A stretch of 64,000 nt of DNA from Cellvibrionaceae bacterium (GTDB taxonomy: Bacteria; Pseudomonadota; Gammaproteobacteria; Pseudomonadales; Cellvibrionaceae), in the NCBI GenBank assembly GCA_024707385.1, contig JANPZW010000004.1, positions 248,001 through 312,000 on the forward strand, given 5' to 3'. How positions within the stretch are numbered: the first letter of the stretch is position 1; every line of letters begins with the position of its first letter. A program made the position numbers and the translations under genes. A model generated the notes under the pieces. That model saw only the letters and a program-made list of their open reading frames with translations. It made no database searches and was not told where the DNA came from. Below are positions 8,817 through 18,163 of the stretch, in pieces.

Positions 8817-9077
8817 TTATTCCTCGTGCACGCCAAATCGCTTGTCCAGCGTGTTCATTCTCCAGGAATAAAAGAAGATCAGAGCGATGAACGTGAGGAT
8901 TGAGCCCTGCTGGGCGAACCAAAAACCGAGATCGGTGCCGCCGATGGTAATGCCCATCAGCAGCGGACGCAGGAGAATGGCAAATCCGTAAGAAACCAGC
9001 GCCCAAACGACGAGGCATCCCAAGATCAGGCGCAGGTTAGCGCGCCAATAGGCTTCAGCATTTTTACTATGGGTCAC
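8817..9077 (-). CDS. DUF4212 sodium:solute symporter small subunit
   Basis: An 86-residue protein with two hydrophobic helices (LILGCLVVWALVSYGFAILL and GSILTFIALIFFYSW) and the family ending NTLDKRFGVHEE. The start is GTG at 9077, supported by AGGAG seven bases upstream. It is the first gene of the symporter operon, two bases before the large subunit. DUF4212 proteins are nearly always found beside this class of symporter and are thought to be its small subunit. Confidence 0.88.
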   Translation of the reverse strand: MTHSKNAEAYWRANLRLILGCLVVWALVSYGFAILLRPLLMGITIGGTDLGFWFAQQGSILTFIALIFFYSWRMNTLDKRFGVHEE

Positions 9078-9586
9078 GTTTCAACTCCTAAGGTGGCTGC
9101 ATTATTTTTGGTGTATATGCTAATTGCTGTATGGATCTTAATTATCGGTATAGATGTTTAATTCTTATTGCGTCATTACCTTTTTTGTCGTGCCTGCACC
9201 AGATGGCGAGGGAGATCCATAATGGCGGCGATCCAATTTTAGCGGGCCAAGGGTGAAGGTAGATTCTTATGTATTTTGCCTTCAGCAAAATGGCCATGAG
9301 CCGCTAACGCCAGTGTTATTTTCGCATGCCGGTTATTTTCGCATGGATGCTATGTGGCGCGACAAGCAGATGATCTGCGTTCTGTTTTACAAAAGCTTGC
9401 AAAATTCTCCCTTGCGCTTGGCAATTTTTTGCTTATTAGCGCCTGACTTGGTTGCGATTTGCGCAAAATGAGTTCATTTGAAGGTGGGCATGCAAATTGC
9501 CTAAGTGTGAATGCCTTGCCGATCCCGATTGTCGGGGGTGCTGGTTATATAACACTGGTATAACAACAACTGAAGAGGATTTGCAG
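9078..9586. other. Intergenic region with a short direct repeat
   Basis: No credible gene in about 500 bases; it should contain the promoter of the minus-strand symporter operon and that of the entericidin gene. The 14-base word GTTATTTTCGCATG occurs twice, at 9315-9328 and 9332-9345, three bases apart. A small inverted repeat CCCGA/TCGGG lies near 9524-9536, and AT-rich promoter-like sequence (TTATATAAC) precedes the entericidin gene. Confidence 0.4.
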
Positions 9587-9721
9587 ATGAAACGCTTTGT
9601 AATTGGCATATTTGTCAGTCTATTCACGTTATTCACTTTGTCTGGCTGCAACACGATGGAAGGTTTTGGTAAAGATGTGGAGAAAGTTGGGTCCGAAATT
9701 GAAGAAAAGGCGGACCGATAA
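9587..9721 (+). CDS. Entericidin A/B-family small lipoprotein
   Basis: A 44-residue protein starting at the ATG that follows GAAGAGGAT. The N-terminus is a lipoprotein signal (MKRFVIGIFVSLFTLFTLSGC) with the lipobox cysteine at residue 21. The mature part, NTMEGFGKDVEKVGSEIEEKADR, has the entericidin pattern NTxxGxGkDvxxxG. Entericidins are small envelope lipoproteins linked to stress and stationary phase in enterobacteria; most homologues are uncharacterised. It appears monocistronic. Confidence 0.85.
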   Translation: MKRFVIGIFVSLFTLFTLSGCNTMEGFGKDVEKVGSEIEEKADR

Positions 9722-9843
9722 GTCGTCGCATTCAAGCTCCAAGGCATGGAGTCGTGGATTCTCACTCAGGCACCCATAGCGGAGGTCAGCCAAAAAAGGA
9801 AAAGGGATTGCGAAAATGTTTTCCTTGGCATTTAATCCAATAA

Positions 9844-9887
9844 GGATTTCTATTTCCACCAAACGGAAATGGCGGCAATAGAAATCC
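9844..9887. repeat. Strong inverted repeat, possible RNA hairpin
   Basis: GGATTTCTATT (9844-9854) pairs perfectly with AATAGAAATCC (9877-9887), and TTTCC/GGAAA can pair inside the loop. It lies between the entericidin stop and an intrinsic terminator at 9920-9949. It could be a 3' UTR structure of that mRNA, or part of a separate small RNA. Confidence 0.45.
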
Positions 9888-9919
9888 AACAACTCATATC
9901 AGAATCCACATCTATTTTT

Positions 9920-9949
9920 AGCACCTTTTGAGGTGCTTTTCTTTTTTTG
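9920..9949 (+). terminator. Intrinsic terminator downstream of the entericidin gene
   Basis: AGCACC pairs with GGTGCT around TTTTGA, followed by TTTCTTTTTTT on the plus strand. It ends transcription from the entericidin gene or from a small RNA starting after it. Confidence 0.75.
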
Positions 9950-9994
9950 TCTTTCAGTCTTTTGTATTTAATTAATCGGCATTGACATAAATAA

Positions 9995-10016
9995 AAAGGA
10001 GCCCGAAGGCTCCTTT
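9995..10016 (-). terminator. Intrinsic terminator of the PRC-barrel gene
   Basis: AAAGGAGCC and GGCTCCTTT form a nine-pair stem with a four-base loop. On the minus strand it is followed by a T-rich stretch and lies 20 bases past the PRC-barrel stop. It may also work on the plus strand. Confidence 0.75.
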
Positions 10017-10036
10017 GGCGGACATTTATTGTTCTA

Positions 10037-10714
10037 TCAATCGTCTGAAATGGTGCTGTAACGATTGTCTTCGTAGCGGTACTCTTGAGAATCCTTGAGC
10101 TCTTGAGCGCCCATTTGTGATTCCCAGATCAGCTGTGAGCCAGATAAGCGAACCTGATCCAGAGGGATCATCACTTCTTTTTCACCGATGCCCATGAAGC
10201 CGCCAGCCTCAACGACCAGGGCTGCGATGCCGTTGGGGCCTTGGATCACTTCTTCGACTTCGCCGATGGGTTTGTTTTGCAGATTCACCACTTTGAGATC
10301 AACCAGCGTTTTTGCTGCAACAGGCTGCAATTGATCGTCACCAGTGCTGAGCTGCACTTGGTGGTGGCCGTCGGCACTGTTCACCAGGGCTCCGCGTCGT
10401 GTTGCGTCGATAGGATTAATGTCTTCTCCCACAATCCCCGGTTGACGACTTGTGGTGTCTTCAGAGGGATAAGACGGATCAGTGGATGTAGTGCGATTGT
10501 CCATGCCTTCGCTGCGCTCAGCTGGATCTTCACCGAAAGCATTAGGCTGGGAAATGTTGCGATCCAGCTGAGTGCCATCAACCGGTGTAGTTTGGTTTAT
10601 TGTGCCCTCGGTGCTTGTGCTGGTGTCGGCCGCAAATGCAGGAACGGCATTTAACAGAACGGCCGCACTGACGGCGCAGGCCAGGGAGTGGCGTAAGGAT
10701 ATTTTGCGTTTCAT
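10037..10714 (-). CDS. PRC-barrel domain protein, exported
   Basis: A 225-residue product from the ATG at 10714, which follows GGAGAA at good spacing. An N-terminal signal peptide (RHSLACAVSAAVLLNAVPAFAAD) leads into a Thr/Ser/Pro-rich low-complexity region (residues 30-105). A PRC-barrel follows from about residue 110 (LVDLKVVNLQNKPIGEVEEVI, then VVEAGGFMGIGEKEVMIPLDQV). PRC-barrel proteins of this exported kind are common stress-associated envelope proteins of unknown function. A terminator follows directly; the gene stands alone. Confidence 0.8.
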   Translation of the reverse strand: MKRKISLRHSLACAVSAAVLLNAVPAFAADTSTSTEGTINQTTPVDGTQLDRNISQPNAFGEDPAERSEGMDNRTTSTDPSYPSEDTTSRQPGIVGEDINPIDATRRGALVNSADGHHQVQLSTGDDQLQPVAAKTLVDLKVVNLQNKPIGEVEEVIQGPNGIAALVVEAGGFMGIGEKEVMIPLDQVRLSGSQLIWESQMGAQELKDSQEYRYEDNRYSTISDD

Positions 10715-11425
10715 AGTTCTTCTCCAATATTTATTTGATTGAATCAACTGCATACCTGCCACCCAGGCTTTACTCAAGCCTTAAAGGTAAAAGTCTGAAA
10801 GCAAAGCCTGCGCCACGCTAGGCGGGCAATTCTATTTCGTTTATTCAGGTTGTATTTCTGGCGTTAGCGGCCGCATTGTTTTCATTTGTTTCCACTTGTC
10901 AGGTGGCTGTTAATCTTTAGCAGAAAATATTAGGAGCTTTTTTTGTAAGGCTTACAGAGAGGAGGCGGTTTTGCTGGAAAATACGAAAAAATAATGGCGG
11001 GAGGTCTTGTTTTATCGCACATATAAGACTGGAATACGCGTTGCTTTAAGCACCTAGAAGCCGGGGAGAATTATGTCTCGGTTGGAATCGGCAAGTGGGT
11101 CCGGCGAGAGCCATGTCAAAGTCGAGTATCGAATTGGAGAATTAAGCTGGTTTTGGCGGGGAGGGGAAGGCAATGTTGGCGGAAAAGTCTCATAAAACGG
11201 TCACCACATTCGTCGTGGCGGCAACTGCAGCTGCGATTGTGCTTTATTCAGAGCAGGCAATGACAGCCAATTTTGGCGGAAAAAACGACGAGAAAAAGGT
11301 GTGTGAAGAGCAACAGGGAATGGAATTCATAGTTCATCTTGCAACGGATCGGAGCAGTGTTCAGATATTTATTTAACATGAGAATTTAATCTGATGGCGG
11401 CGCAGCCGCCTTCAGTTTCAATCAG
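10715..11425. other. Intergenic region; one weak small reading frame
   Basis: About 700 bases with no recognisable gene. A 67-codon frame at 11173-11376 (plus) begins with MLAEKSHKTVTTFVVAATAAAIVL, which has one hydrophobic stretch, and GGGAAGG stands a few bases before its ATG. It matches nothing I know and may be chance; I give it about one chance in four of being real. Confidence 0.3.
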
Positions 11426-12448
11426 CTATTCCGTTTTTTGCACCATGGCATATTTTCGCAATAGAGCTCTCAACTGGTGATATGTCAGGCCCAGCATTCG
11501 GGCGGCATCTTTTTGATTGAATTTTGCTTTATGCAGAGCGGCTTCAATCCACTGAATTTCCTGTTGTTGACAGGCGTCTTTGAAGTCTGGTGGAAATGAC
11601 ATGTTTTTCTGCGTGGTCGCATCGCTACGGTGTTTTGCAGGCTGCGGTTCTCTTTCGATTTGTCGGAGTCGAAAAGGCGATGCAAATGGGTCGAGCAGAA
11701 TCCGCCCTAGGGGTTGATCCGCTTCCTGCTGTCGATAGACGCTGCGCTCCACGGCATTTTTGAGTTCGCGAATATTTCCCGGCCAGGAATGGTCCATTAA
11801 ATCTTGTTTGGCCGCGTTGCTGAACCCGGGAAAATAAGCCAAACCCAGCTCCTTGCACATGGAAATGGCAAAAAACTCGGCTAGCAGAATAATGTCTTCC
11901 GGACGTTCGCGCAGAGGCGGCAGGGTGACGACATCAAACGCCAGGCGATCCAGCAGGTCGTGGCGAAATTTGCCTTCCTCCGCCAGTGATGGCAGGTCCT
12001 CATTGGTGGCGGCGACGAGCCGTACATCGACCTTCTGCGCAACGCTGCCGCCCAGCCGCTCAAAATCCCCGTATTCGATAAAGCGCAAAATCTTTTCCTG
12101 GGTTTTCATCGACATGGTGGCAAGTTCATCGAGAAATAAAGTGCCGCCGTCGGCGCGTTCAAAACGTCCGATATGTCGTTTGCTCGCCCCGGTGAAAGCA
12201 CCTGCTTCGTGACCGAATAATTCCGACTCCAACAGGGCATCGCTGAGTGCCGCGCAATTCATTTTGATCAGAGGCTTGGCCCAGCGGTCGGAGAGGAAAT
12301 GCAGGCGTTCTGCGATCAATTCTTTGCCCGTACCGCGTTCGCCCACAATCAATACCGGGCGGTTGAGGCGGGTCAGTTGGGATACCTGTTCCAGCACGGA
12401 GAGATAGGCATTGGATTCGCCGATCAATTTATGTTCGATTTTGCTCAT
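11426..12448 (-). CDS. pspF: PspF, sigma-54 enhancer-binding activator of the psp operon
   Basis: A 340-residue AAA+ activator without an N-terminal receiver domain, as expected for PspF. It has a Walker A (GERGTGKE), the sigma-54 contact loop GAFTGA, a Walker B (GTLFLDEL), and a C-terminal Fis-type helix-turn-helix (QKDAARMLGLTYHQLRALLRKY). It is transcribed divergently from pspABC, as in enterobacteria. PspF is held inactive by PspA until inner-membrane stress frees it. The 181 bases between the two starts hold the sigma-54 promoter. Confidence 0.93.
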   Translation of the reverse strand: MSKIEHKLIGESNAYLSVLEQVSQLTRLNRPVLIVGERGTGKELIAERLHFLSDRWAKPLIKMNCAALSDALLESELFGHEAGAFTGASKRHIGRFERADGGTLFLDELATMSMKTQEKILRFIEYGDFERLGGSVAQKVDVRLVAATNEDLPSLAEEGKFRHDLLDRLAFDVVTLPPLRERPEDIILLAEFFAISMCKELGLAYFPGFSNAAKQDLMDHSWPGNIRELKNAVERSVYRQQEADQPLGRILLDPFASPFRLRQIEREPQPAKHRSDATTQKNMSFPPDFKDACQQQEIQWIEAALHKAKFNQKDAARMLGLTYHQLRALLRKYAMVQKTE

Positions 12449-12572
12449 TTGGCTATCATTTCGTCAATTTACACAAACTATAGTGAAAATGGCCACTAAT
12501 AGATAGTCGACAATCGCAGCCATATTGGATAAAAGACTTTAAAAACAAGGGTTTGTACAGCTTATGTTGCGT

Positions 12573-12588
12573 TGGCACAGAAGCTGTA
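12573..12588 (+). promoter_or_regulatory. Sigma-54 promoter of pspABC
   Basis: TGGCAC followed five bases later by CTGTA fits the -24/-12 pattern, with GG and TGT correctly spaced. The -12 element reads TGTA where the consensus is TGCA. It lies 42 bases upstream of the pspA start, where a PspF-dependent promoter is expected. Confidence 0.7.
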
Positions 12589-12629
12589 AAGGCTGGGTTT
12601 CAACAAATACCTCAGCCAAGGAGCATCTT

Positions 12630-13289
12630 ATGGGTATCTTTTCCCGCTTTTCCGACATCATCAATTCCAACATCAATGCCCTGCTGGACAAGGCGGAGGA
12701 CCCGGAAAAAATGGTCCGCCTGATCATTCAGGAGATGGAGGAGACTCTGGTGGAGGTGCGCACCGTATCCGCCAAAGCCATTGCCGATAAAAAAGAACTG
12801 CAGCGCCGTAAACAATTGCTTCTTGATCAGGCAGAATCCTGGCAGGGCAAAGCGGAGTTGGCTTTGACCAAAGGCCGCGATGATCTCGCCAAAGGCGCAT
12901 TGGCAGAGCGATTGAAGTTCGTTAAAGAAGCGCAGGATGTGGATATCGAATTGGAAGTGCTGGAAAGCAGCCTGGTGGAATTGGAGAGTGAAATTACCCA
13001 GTTGCAGCAGAAAATTGCCGAAGCCAAAACCCGGCAGAAAACACTGGTGACCCGCCATTCCGCCGCTACCTCAAAATTGCGTGTGCGCAAATCCCTGAAC
13101 GGTTCCGCACTGCAGGATTCGCTATCTCGACTGGAAGGCTATGAGCGCAAACTCGATGAATTGGAAGGTCGTGTCGAGTCTTATGACTTGGGCAAAAAAT
13201 CCCTCGCGGATGAAATCGAGCAATTGGCCAAAGATGAAGAGATTGAAGCGGAACTCGCCGCCCTCAAAGAAAAAATTGGCAAACAATAA
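12630..13289 (+). CDS. pspA: PspA, phage shock protein A
   Basis: A 219-residue product from the ATG preceded by AAGGAG. It begins MGIFSRFSDIINSNINALLDKAEDPEKM, the standard PspA/Vipp1 (ESCRT-III-like) N-terminus, including the amphipathic membrane-binding helix, followed by coiled coil throughout. PspA binds stressed inner membrane, limits proton leak and inhibits PspF. It is first in a pspABC operon driven by the sigma-54 promoter upstream. Confidence 0.95.
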   Translation: MGIFSRFSDIINSNINALLDKAEDPEKMVRLIIQEMEETLVEVRTVSAKAIADKKELQRRKQLLLDQAESWQGKAELALTKGRDDLAKGALAERLKFVKEAQDVDIELEVLESSLVELESEITQLQQKIAEAKTRQKTLVTRHSAATSKLRVRKSLNGSALQDSLSRLEGYERKLDELEGRVESYDLGKKSLADEIEQLAKDEEIEAELAALKEKIGKQ

Positions 13290-13312
13290 CTCATAAACCA
13301 AGGAGATTGATT

Positions 13313-13555
13313 ATGGTAGAAGCAGCTGGAGGCATAGTCGCGTTGAGCTTGGCGCTCTGCGTTTTGATTATTCCGATTTGGATTATGACGCGGCTTTTTG
13401 GCAAAGATGGCGCAAAGAGTGTTGGTGGTGGATCTGAAGATGAAAAGCGCAAAATCGAACTTCTGCTCGGTCAGGCGGAAGTGATGGAAAAACGCTTGCA
13501 AACGTTGGAATCCATTCTGGATAAGCAGCATCCCAATTGGAGAAGTGAATTATGA
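13313..13555 (+). CDS. pspB: PspB, phage shock protein B
   Basis: An 80-residue protein with one N-terminal membrane helix (GGIVALSLALCVLIIPIWI) and a cytoplasmic coiled coil (EKRKIELLLGQAEVMEKRLQTLESIL). The ATG at 13313 follows AAGGAG; a TTG two codons earlier is less likely. PspB with PspC senses membrane stress and relieves PspA inhibition of PspF. Its stop overlaps the pspC start (ATGA). Confidence 0.93.
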   Translation: MVEAAGGIVALSLALCVLIIPIWIMTRLFGKDGAKSVGGGSEDEKRKIELLLGQAEVMEKRLQTLESILDKQHPNWRSEL

Positions 13556-13932
13556 GCCGGTTCAACGGAGATAAAAAACTCTACCGCAATCGCCGCAAAG
13601 GTATCGTCGGCGGCGTGTGTGCGGGTCTTGCGGATTATTTCGAAATCGACCGAAAAATAGTGCGGATTTTATTCGTCGTCGCACTTTTTATGACCCTGCA
13701 AGTTGCGCTGATCGTTTACGTAGTGGCCTATTTCGCCCTGGATAACGACCCTGAAACCCTTATGGATGAAGATGGTCGTTTGCGAAGTCGCTTCGACAGC
13801 AGCTTTGAACGCAAGTCTGTATTCAACAGCGTGCAGGATAGGTTTAGCAAAGTGGAAGAGAGGTTGCGTAAGCTAGAGGCTTATGTGACGTCGAAGCGGT
13901 ACAAACTGCAGGATGAGATTGATCGGTTGTAG
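13552..13932 (+). CDS. pspC: PspC, phage shock protein C
   Basis: A 126-residue protein with the PspC domain at the N-terminus (KLYRNRRKGIVGGVCAGLADY, then the hydrophobic helix ILFVVALFMTLQVALIVYVVAYFAL). The C-terminal half is a coiled coil. It overlaps pspB by four bases and is the last gene of the operon; a palindromic GC-rich repeat follows. Confidence 0.93.
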   Translation: MSRFNGDKKLYRNRRKGIVGGVCAGLADYFEIDRKIVRILFVVALFMTLQVALIVYVVAYFALDNDPETLMDEDGRLRSRFDSSFERKSVFNSVQDRFSKVEERLRKLEAYVTSKRYKLQDEIDRL

Positions 13933-13938
13933 GCCTTG

Positions 13939-14001
13939 GTTAACCCCACCCCACAACCTCCCTGGATGAGCGCACAGCTTTTTCCTGGGGGTGGGGTTAA
14001 C
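13939..14001. repeat. GC-rich inverted repeat, intergenic element
   Basis: GTTAACCCCACCCC (13939-13952) is the exact reverse complement of GGGGTGGGGTTAAC (13988-14001). The word GGGTTAACTCAATA then appears twice, from 13994 and from 14013. The element sits between the convergent pspC and SMP-30 genes. A sequence with the same CCCCACCCC character occurs at 44.1-44.2 kb, so this may be a dispersed repeat family. It may also act as a two-way terminator. Confidence 0.6.
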
Positions 14002-14020
14002 TCAATAGCGCCGGGTTAAC

Positions 14021-15052
14021 TCAATAAGGAAACCCCGCAATCCCCAATTCCAATTTCCAAACCGCACCTGCGCCCGTAATAAACAGCGTTTTATGCTCCG
14101 GCCCACCAAATGCGGCATTGGTGATGTTCGCATCCACTTTAATTTTCGCAATCTCTTCACCCGCAGGTGTGATCACGCGAATGTGTTGCTTGGTGTGCTC
14201 GGTTATGTAGAGGTTGCCGGCGCAGTCTACGGCCATGCCGTCGGGGGTGTTGACGCTGAGAATGTCGCGGCCTTGGCCGACTACGCCATTTTCAATCGGG
14301 TAGGCGCGAACGACGGTGCCGCCGGCGACGTAAAGGGTTTTCTGGTCTGGTGATAATGAAATGCCGTTGGGATTTTCGATGGTGTCGTCAATCACCGTCA
14401 CGGTTTTGCCGTCGAATTGGTAAACGCGGGTTTTTTCCTGGCCGCCGGGTGCGGCATCGCGTTGGTAGGCGGGGTCGGTGAAATAAATAATGCCGTCGGC
14501 GGATTCGGTTAAATCATTGGGGGAATTAAACGGATTTCCATTAAATTCGTTAACCAGAATTTCGCGCTCGCCGGTTTTTTGGTTGTAGCGGGAAAGCGCT
14601 TTGCGGTCGTGTGTGGCTGCGAGGAGCAAACCGTCTTTGCCGACGGCCAAGCCGTTGCTGCCGCTGTTATCAATAGCCGTCGCAAAAGTGCCGTCTGGGC
14701 GCAACGCCTGAACGCGCGAGGGGAAGCCCTGGCTGAAGGTGAAGTCGGAAAAATACAGGGTGTCTTCAATCCACACCGGTCCTTCGTACAAACCGGGTTC
14801 GCCGCGCGTGCTTTCACTGCCGGGAATGCGCTCGGCGGTCAGTTCGCCGCTCGGTGCGGTGCCGGGGCTGGCGGGGCAGGTCCACGGATTTTGCGTGGAG
14901 GAGGAAATGTCGGTAGCGACTTTTTCACTCGGTGCTGCAGCAGGCGCTGGCGCGGGCGTCGCTGAGGAAGGCGTTTCCTTGCCGCAGGCGACCAAGCTCA
15001 ACAAAAGGCTGGTGGAGAGTAACAGGGTGCGAGAGTTATTTTGGAAAAACAT
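14021..15052 (-). CDS. SMP-30/gluconolactonase-like lipoprotein
   Basis: A 343-residue product with a lipoprotein signal (lipobox LVAC, cysteine 23) and an Ala/Pro-rich linker to about residue 55. A six-bladed beta-propeller of the SGL family (PF08450) follows: GLYEGPVWIEDTLYFSD, then SPNDLTESADGIIYFTDP, then PNGISLSPDQKTLYVA, then DGMAVDCAGNLYIT. The E, N and D positions that hold the divalent metal in SMP-30 are present. Such enzymes hydrolyse sugar lactones; the substrate is unknown. It is a single gene. Confidence 0.85.
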   Translation of the reverse strand: MFFQNNSRTLLLSTSLLLSLVACGKETPSSATPAPAPAAAPSEKVATDISSSTQNPWTCPASPGTAPSGELTAERIPGSESTRGEPGLYEGPVWIEDTLYFSDFTFSQGFPSRVQALRPDGTFATAIDNSGSNGLAVGKDGLLLAATHDRKALSRYNQKTGEREILVNEFNGNPFNSPNDLTESADGIIYFTDPAYQRDAAPGGQEKTRVYQFDGKTVTVIDDTIENPNGISLSPDQKTLYVAGGTVVRAYPIENGVVGQGRDILSVNTPDGMAVDCAGNLYITEHTKQHIRVITPAGEEIAKIKVDANITNAAFGGPEHKTLFITGAGAVWKLELGIAGFPY

Positions 15053-15098
15053 AGTTTTCGCCGTAGTAGTGAATGAATGGATGAAATAAAACGAATTT

Positions 15099-15126
15099 AA
15101 AAAAGGTGTGACGCGAGCGTCACACC
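15099..15126 (-). terminator. Intrinsic terminator of the oxidoreductase operon
   Basis: GGTGTGACGC (15105-15114) pairs with GCGTCACACC (15117-15126), and on the minus strand the stem runs into T6. The upstream arm of the stem overlaps the corrected stop codon (15120-15122) of the large subunit, which supports that corrected end. Confidence 0.85.
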
Positions 15127-17386
15127 TTCAGAACTTGATTGACAGGCAGGTCGCGCACGCGCACACCGGACGCGTGATAAATCGCGTTGGTGATGCTCGG
15201 AATAATGGCCGGCAATCCGGGTTCGCCCACGCCGCCGGGTGCTTTATCCGAGGGGATGAGGTGCACGTGCAAGGGGGAATTTCCGGCATGTGCGCGACGC
15301 GATAATCGTGAAAATTCCCTTGTTCGATAGCGCCGTCTTTAACGGTGATCTGGCTGTAGAGCGCCATGGATAATCCCATAATCATCGCCCCTTCCATTTG
15401 TGAACGCACTCGATCTGGCGTAATCACCAGCCCGCAGTCGATTGCGGTATGCATTTCCAGCACTTCGACTGTGTTGTCTTTTACGCGCACTTTGGTGGCC
15501 GCTGCACTGTAGGAATTAAAGCTGTTGGCGTAGGCGATGCCCCAGGCTTCATTGGCGGGCAATTTTTTCTCCAGGCCGGCTTTATCGGCGACCACGTTGA
15601 TGACGTTTTTCATCCGGCGTGTATCCACCGCGTAGTCGTCGGTAAGCTGATCGTAATTTTTCCAGCCGGTGAAGCCGTCTTTGCGTGGATCGATGATGCG
15701 GTCTTCGCCCAATAAATTCAGCCACATCTGCCGTGTGCTGATGCCGGCTTTGACCGCCAGTTCATCGACAAAACTGCCGATGGCAAAGGCGTTATGGAGA
15801 TTTTGCACCGCGCGGAACCAGCCTATGCGCACACGCGTGGAAGCTTTTTGGGTTTCGCAGCTGAAATTATTCAGGGCAAATGGAATATCGGCAAAACCTT
15901 GCGCCAGCAGTCCATCGGCCGGCACGTCGGATTTGCCGTCGAAGGTCCAACCGATCGGCGGATGCGCAACGCGCTGCACCCAAAAATCGGCGGTCTTTTT
16001 ATCCGTGATTTCGGCTTTGCAATAATTGGCGGCGATGGAGTGGTAATAACCGTGTTTGACGTCGTCTTCGCGGGACCAGATTACTTTTACCGGTCGGCCG
16101 GTTGCCACGGCCAATTCAACGGCTTCCAGGGCAAAATCATTTTTGCCTTTGCGGCCGAAGGCGCCGCCCATAAGGGTGGCGTTGACTTCGACTTTGTCGC
16201 CGTCTTTTTCCGGATCAAAACCTAATTCTGCGAGCACTAGACTTTTGCACCACTGGGGCGTTTGCGTGCCGGCCCAGACCGTGCATTTTCCGACTTTAAT
16301 CTGCACCGTGGCTGCGGGCGTTTCCATGGACATATGGTGGTGATAGGGCATGGTGTAAACCGCTTCCACCGTGCGCTCGGGATTAAAAGCGTGGTCGGCT
16401 ACTTTGCCTTTGCCGCGCACCACGGCGCCGGGTTCGCGCACCCGCGCGGCCAGTTCCTTTTTATAGGCTTCGGTATTGTGGGTGGCATTGGCGCCCAGAT
16501 CCCACTCCACTTTGAGTTTTTTGCGACCTTCCAGCGCCGCCCAGGTATTGGTGGCGAGCACGGCGACGCCGGAAACGGGATTCATGCCCACCGGAATTGT
16601 GCGGTCCTTCAGACGCACAACGGCCACTACGCCGGGAATTTTTTTCGCTTCAGCGTCGTTGAAGGATTTCACTTTGCCGCCCACCACCGGCGGGCGCTCG
16701 ATGGTGGCGATGAGCATATCCGGCAATTGAATATCCTGAGCGTAAATCGCTTTGCCCTGGACGATATTGTCGTGACCGGTCAATTTCACATCTTTGCCGA
16801 TAAGGCGGAATTCATTTTGCGCTTTCAAACGCACCTTGGCCGGGTCGGGCATGGATAATTTGGCCGCGTCCGCCGCCAAGTCACCAAAAGCGAGTTTTTC
16901 GCCGGTTTTGCTATTCACAACAAAATGTTGCTGCGCTTTTACCGCGGATTTTTCCACTTGCCAGCGATTGGCCGCCGCCTGTTCGAGCATGTCCCGCGCC
17001 ACCGCGCCCATCTGCCGGATGTGGGCAAAAAATTTGCGGATGGAGGCGGAGCCGCCGGTGCTTTGGTCGCCGTAGCGCGCGTCCGCTTTACCCAGGGTCA
17101 CTTTCACTCGCGACCAATCCGCTTCCAACTCATCGGCGATAATTTGCGGCACGCTTGTGTTGATGCCCTGACCCATTTCCATGCGGTGGCAGATGATGTC
17201 CACCGTGCCGTCTGGACTGATGCTTATGAAGTAACCCAAGGCATTGCTTGGCGTCGCAGAACCAGCGGGCGCGTTGACCGCCGCCAGAGAGACTCCGGGA
17301 AGGCCGCTGCCAATGACCAGAGCGCCGGCACCAAGACCGAGTTTGGCGAGAAAATCCCGTCGGTTGATCTGAATAATCGGTTCCAT
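15120..17386 (-). CDS. Molybdopterin-binding large subunit, isoquinoline 1-oxidoreductase/aldehyde dehydrogenase type (frameshifted near 3' end)
   Basis: About 755 residues after correction. A twin-arginine signal (INRRDFLAKLG, arginines 9 and 10) shows export of the folded enzyme. Family motifs include DIICHRMEMGQGINTSVPQ, GGAFGRKGKNDF and the near-C-terminal QMEGAMIMGLSMALY. This xanthine-oxidase branch (IorB-like) carries the molybdenum cofactor and oxidises N-heterocycles or aldehydes, passing electrons to the [2Fe-2S] subunit encoded just upstream. The frame is lost in a G5 run at 15273-15277: with six, the tail reads IPPLHVHLIPSDKAPGGVGEPG, the expected family ending, and stops at 15120 inside the terminator. 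Loss of one base by sequencing error is most likely. Confidence 0.88.
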
Positions 17387-17871
17387 CACACAGCCCCCTT
17401 CGCAGGTTTCACTTCCTGGATCATCACCGCCGCCGTCTGAATCGCCTGCTTGATACGTGGGTAAGTGCCGCAGCGGCAGATATTGCCCTGCATGTAATTT
17501 TCGATTTCCGTTTCGGTGGGCTTGGGCGTTTGTTGCAGCAGCGCGGCGGCACTCATGATCTGGCCGCACTGGCAATAACCACACTGGGCGACATTGTGTT
17601 GGACCCAAGCTTTTTGCAGCGGGTGCAGCTCGCCATCTTTGGCCAGCCCTTCAATGGTGGTCACCTGTTGATCCTTCACCGCGGAAACCGGCGTGATGCA
17701 GGAGCGCACCGGCACGCCGTTGAGATGGACGGTGCAAGCACCGCACAAACCCAGGCCGCAGCCGAATTTGGTACCAGTGAGATGCGCCACGTCCCGCAGG
17801 GCGTAGAGCAGGGGCATATTGGGATCAATATCGAGAGAGAGGGTCTGGCCGTTGACCTTGAGTTGGATCAT
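17386..17871 (-). CDS. [2Fe-2S] small subunit, isoquinoline 1-oxidoreductase alpha type
   Basis: A 161-residue ferredoxin-like subunit. Plant-type [2Fe-2S] cysteines are in FGCGLGLCGACTVHLNG (38, 43, 46) plus C58. The second, all-helical cluster domain has QCGYCQCGQ (97, 100) and NICRCGTY (132, 134). The start at 17871 begins MIQLKVNGQ, a typical first strand for the family; longer upstream extensions are not conserved in kind. Its stop overlaps the start of the large subunit, so both are made together. Confidence 0.92.
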   Translation of the reverse strand: MIQLKVNGQTLSLDIDPNMPLLYALRDVAHLTGTKFGCGLGLCGACTVHLNGVPVRSCITPVSAVKDQQVTTIEGLAKDGELHPLQKAWVQHNVAQCGYCQCGQIMSAAALLQQTPKPTETEIENYMQGNICRCGTYPRIKQAIQTAAVMIQEVKPAKGAV

Positions 17872-18163
17872 AGGATGGCACCTTGATTGACACTCCCGCC
17901 GCTGAAAGGCGCCGGGATGATGGGCTGGGGTCGGGCGATTATGGGCTATTTGGCGTTGCGGGAACAATCGGGAGGGGCTGCAGATAGCAGGCGCAGCCTG
18001 GGTATGGAATGATAATGGACGTCTGAGCAAGGGCGTTGCTTCCCTCTCGGGCACGACCTGTGTACCATCCTGCGATTGCGGACTGCACGAACTACCGGTT
18101 TTCAATGCTCGTACACGAGGCAGTGAAACCATAGGAATGACCCCAGCCACAGAAGGACCTAAT

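Noticed and set aside
9253..9471. A 72-codon plus-strand frame between the symporter and entericidin genes
   Set aside because: No ribosome site, no recognisable domain and a Cys/Trp-containing composition unlike neighbouring genes.
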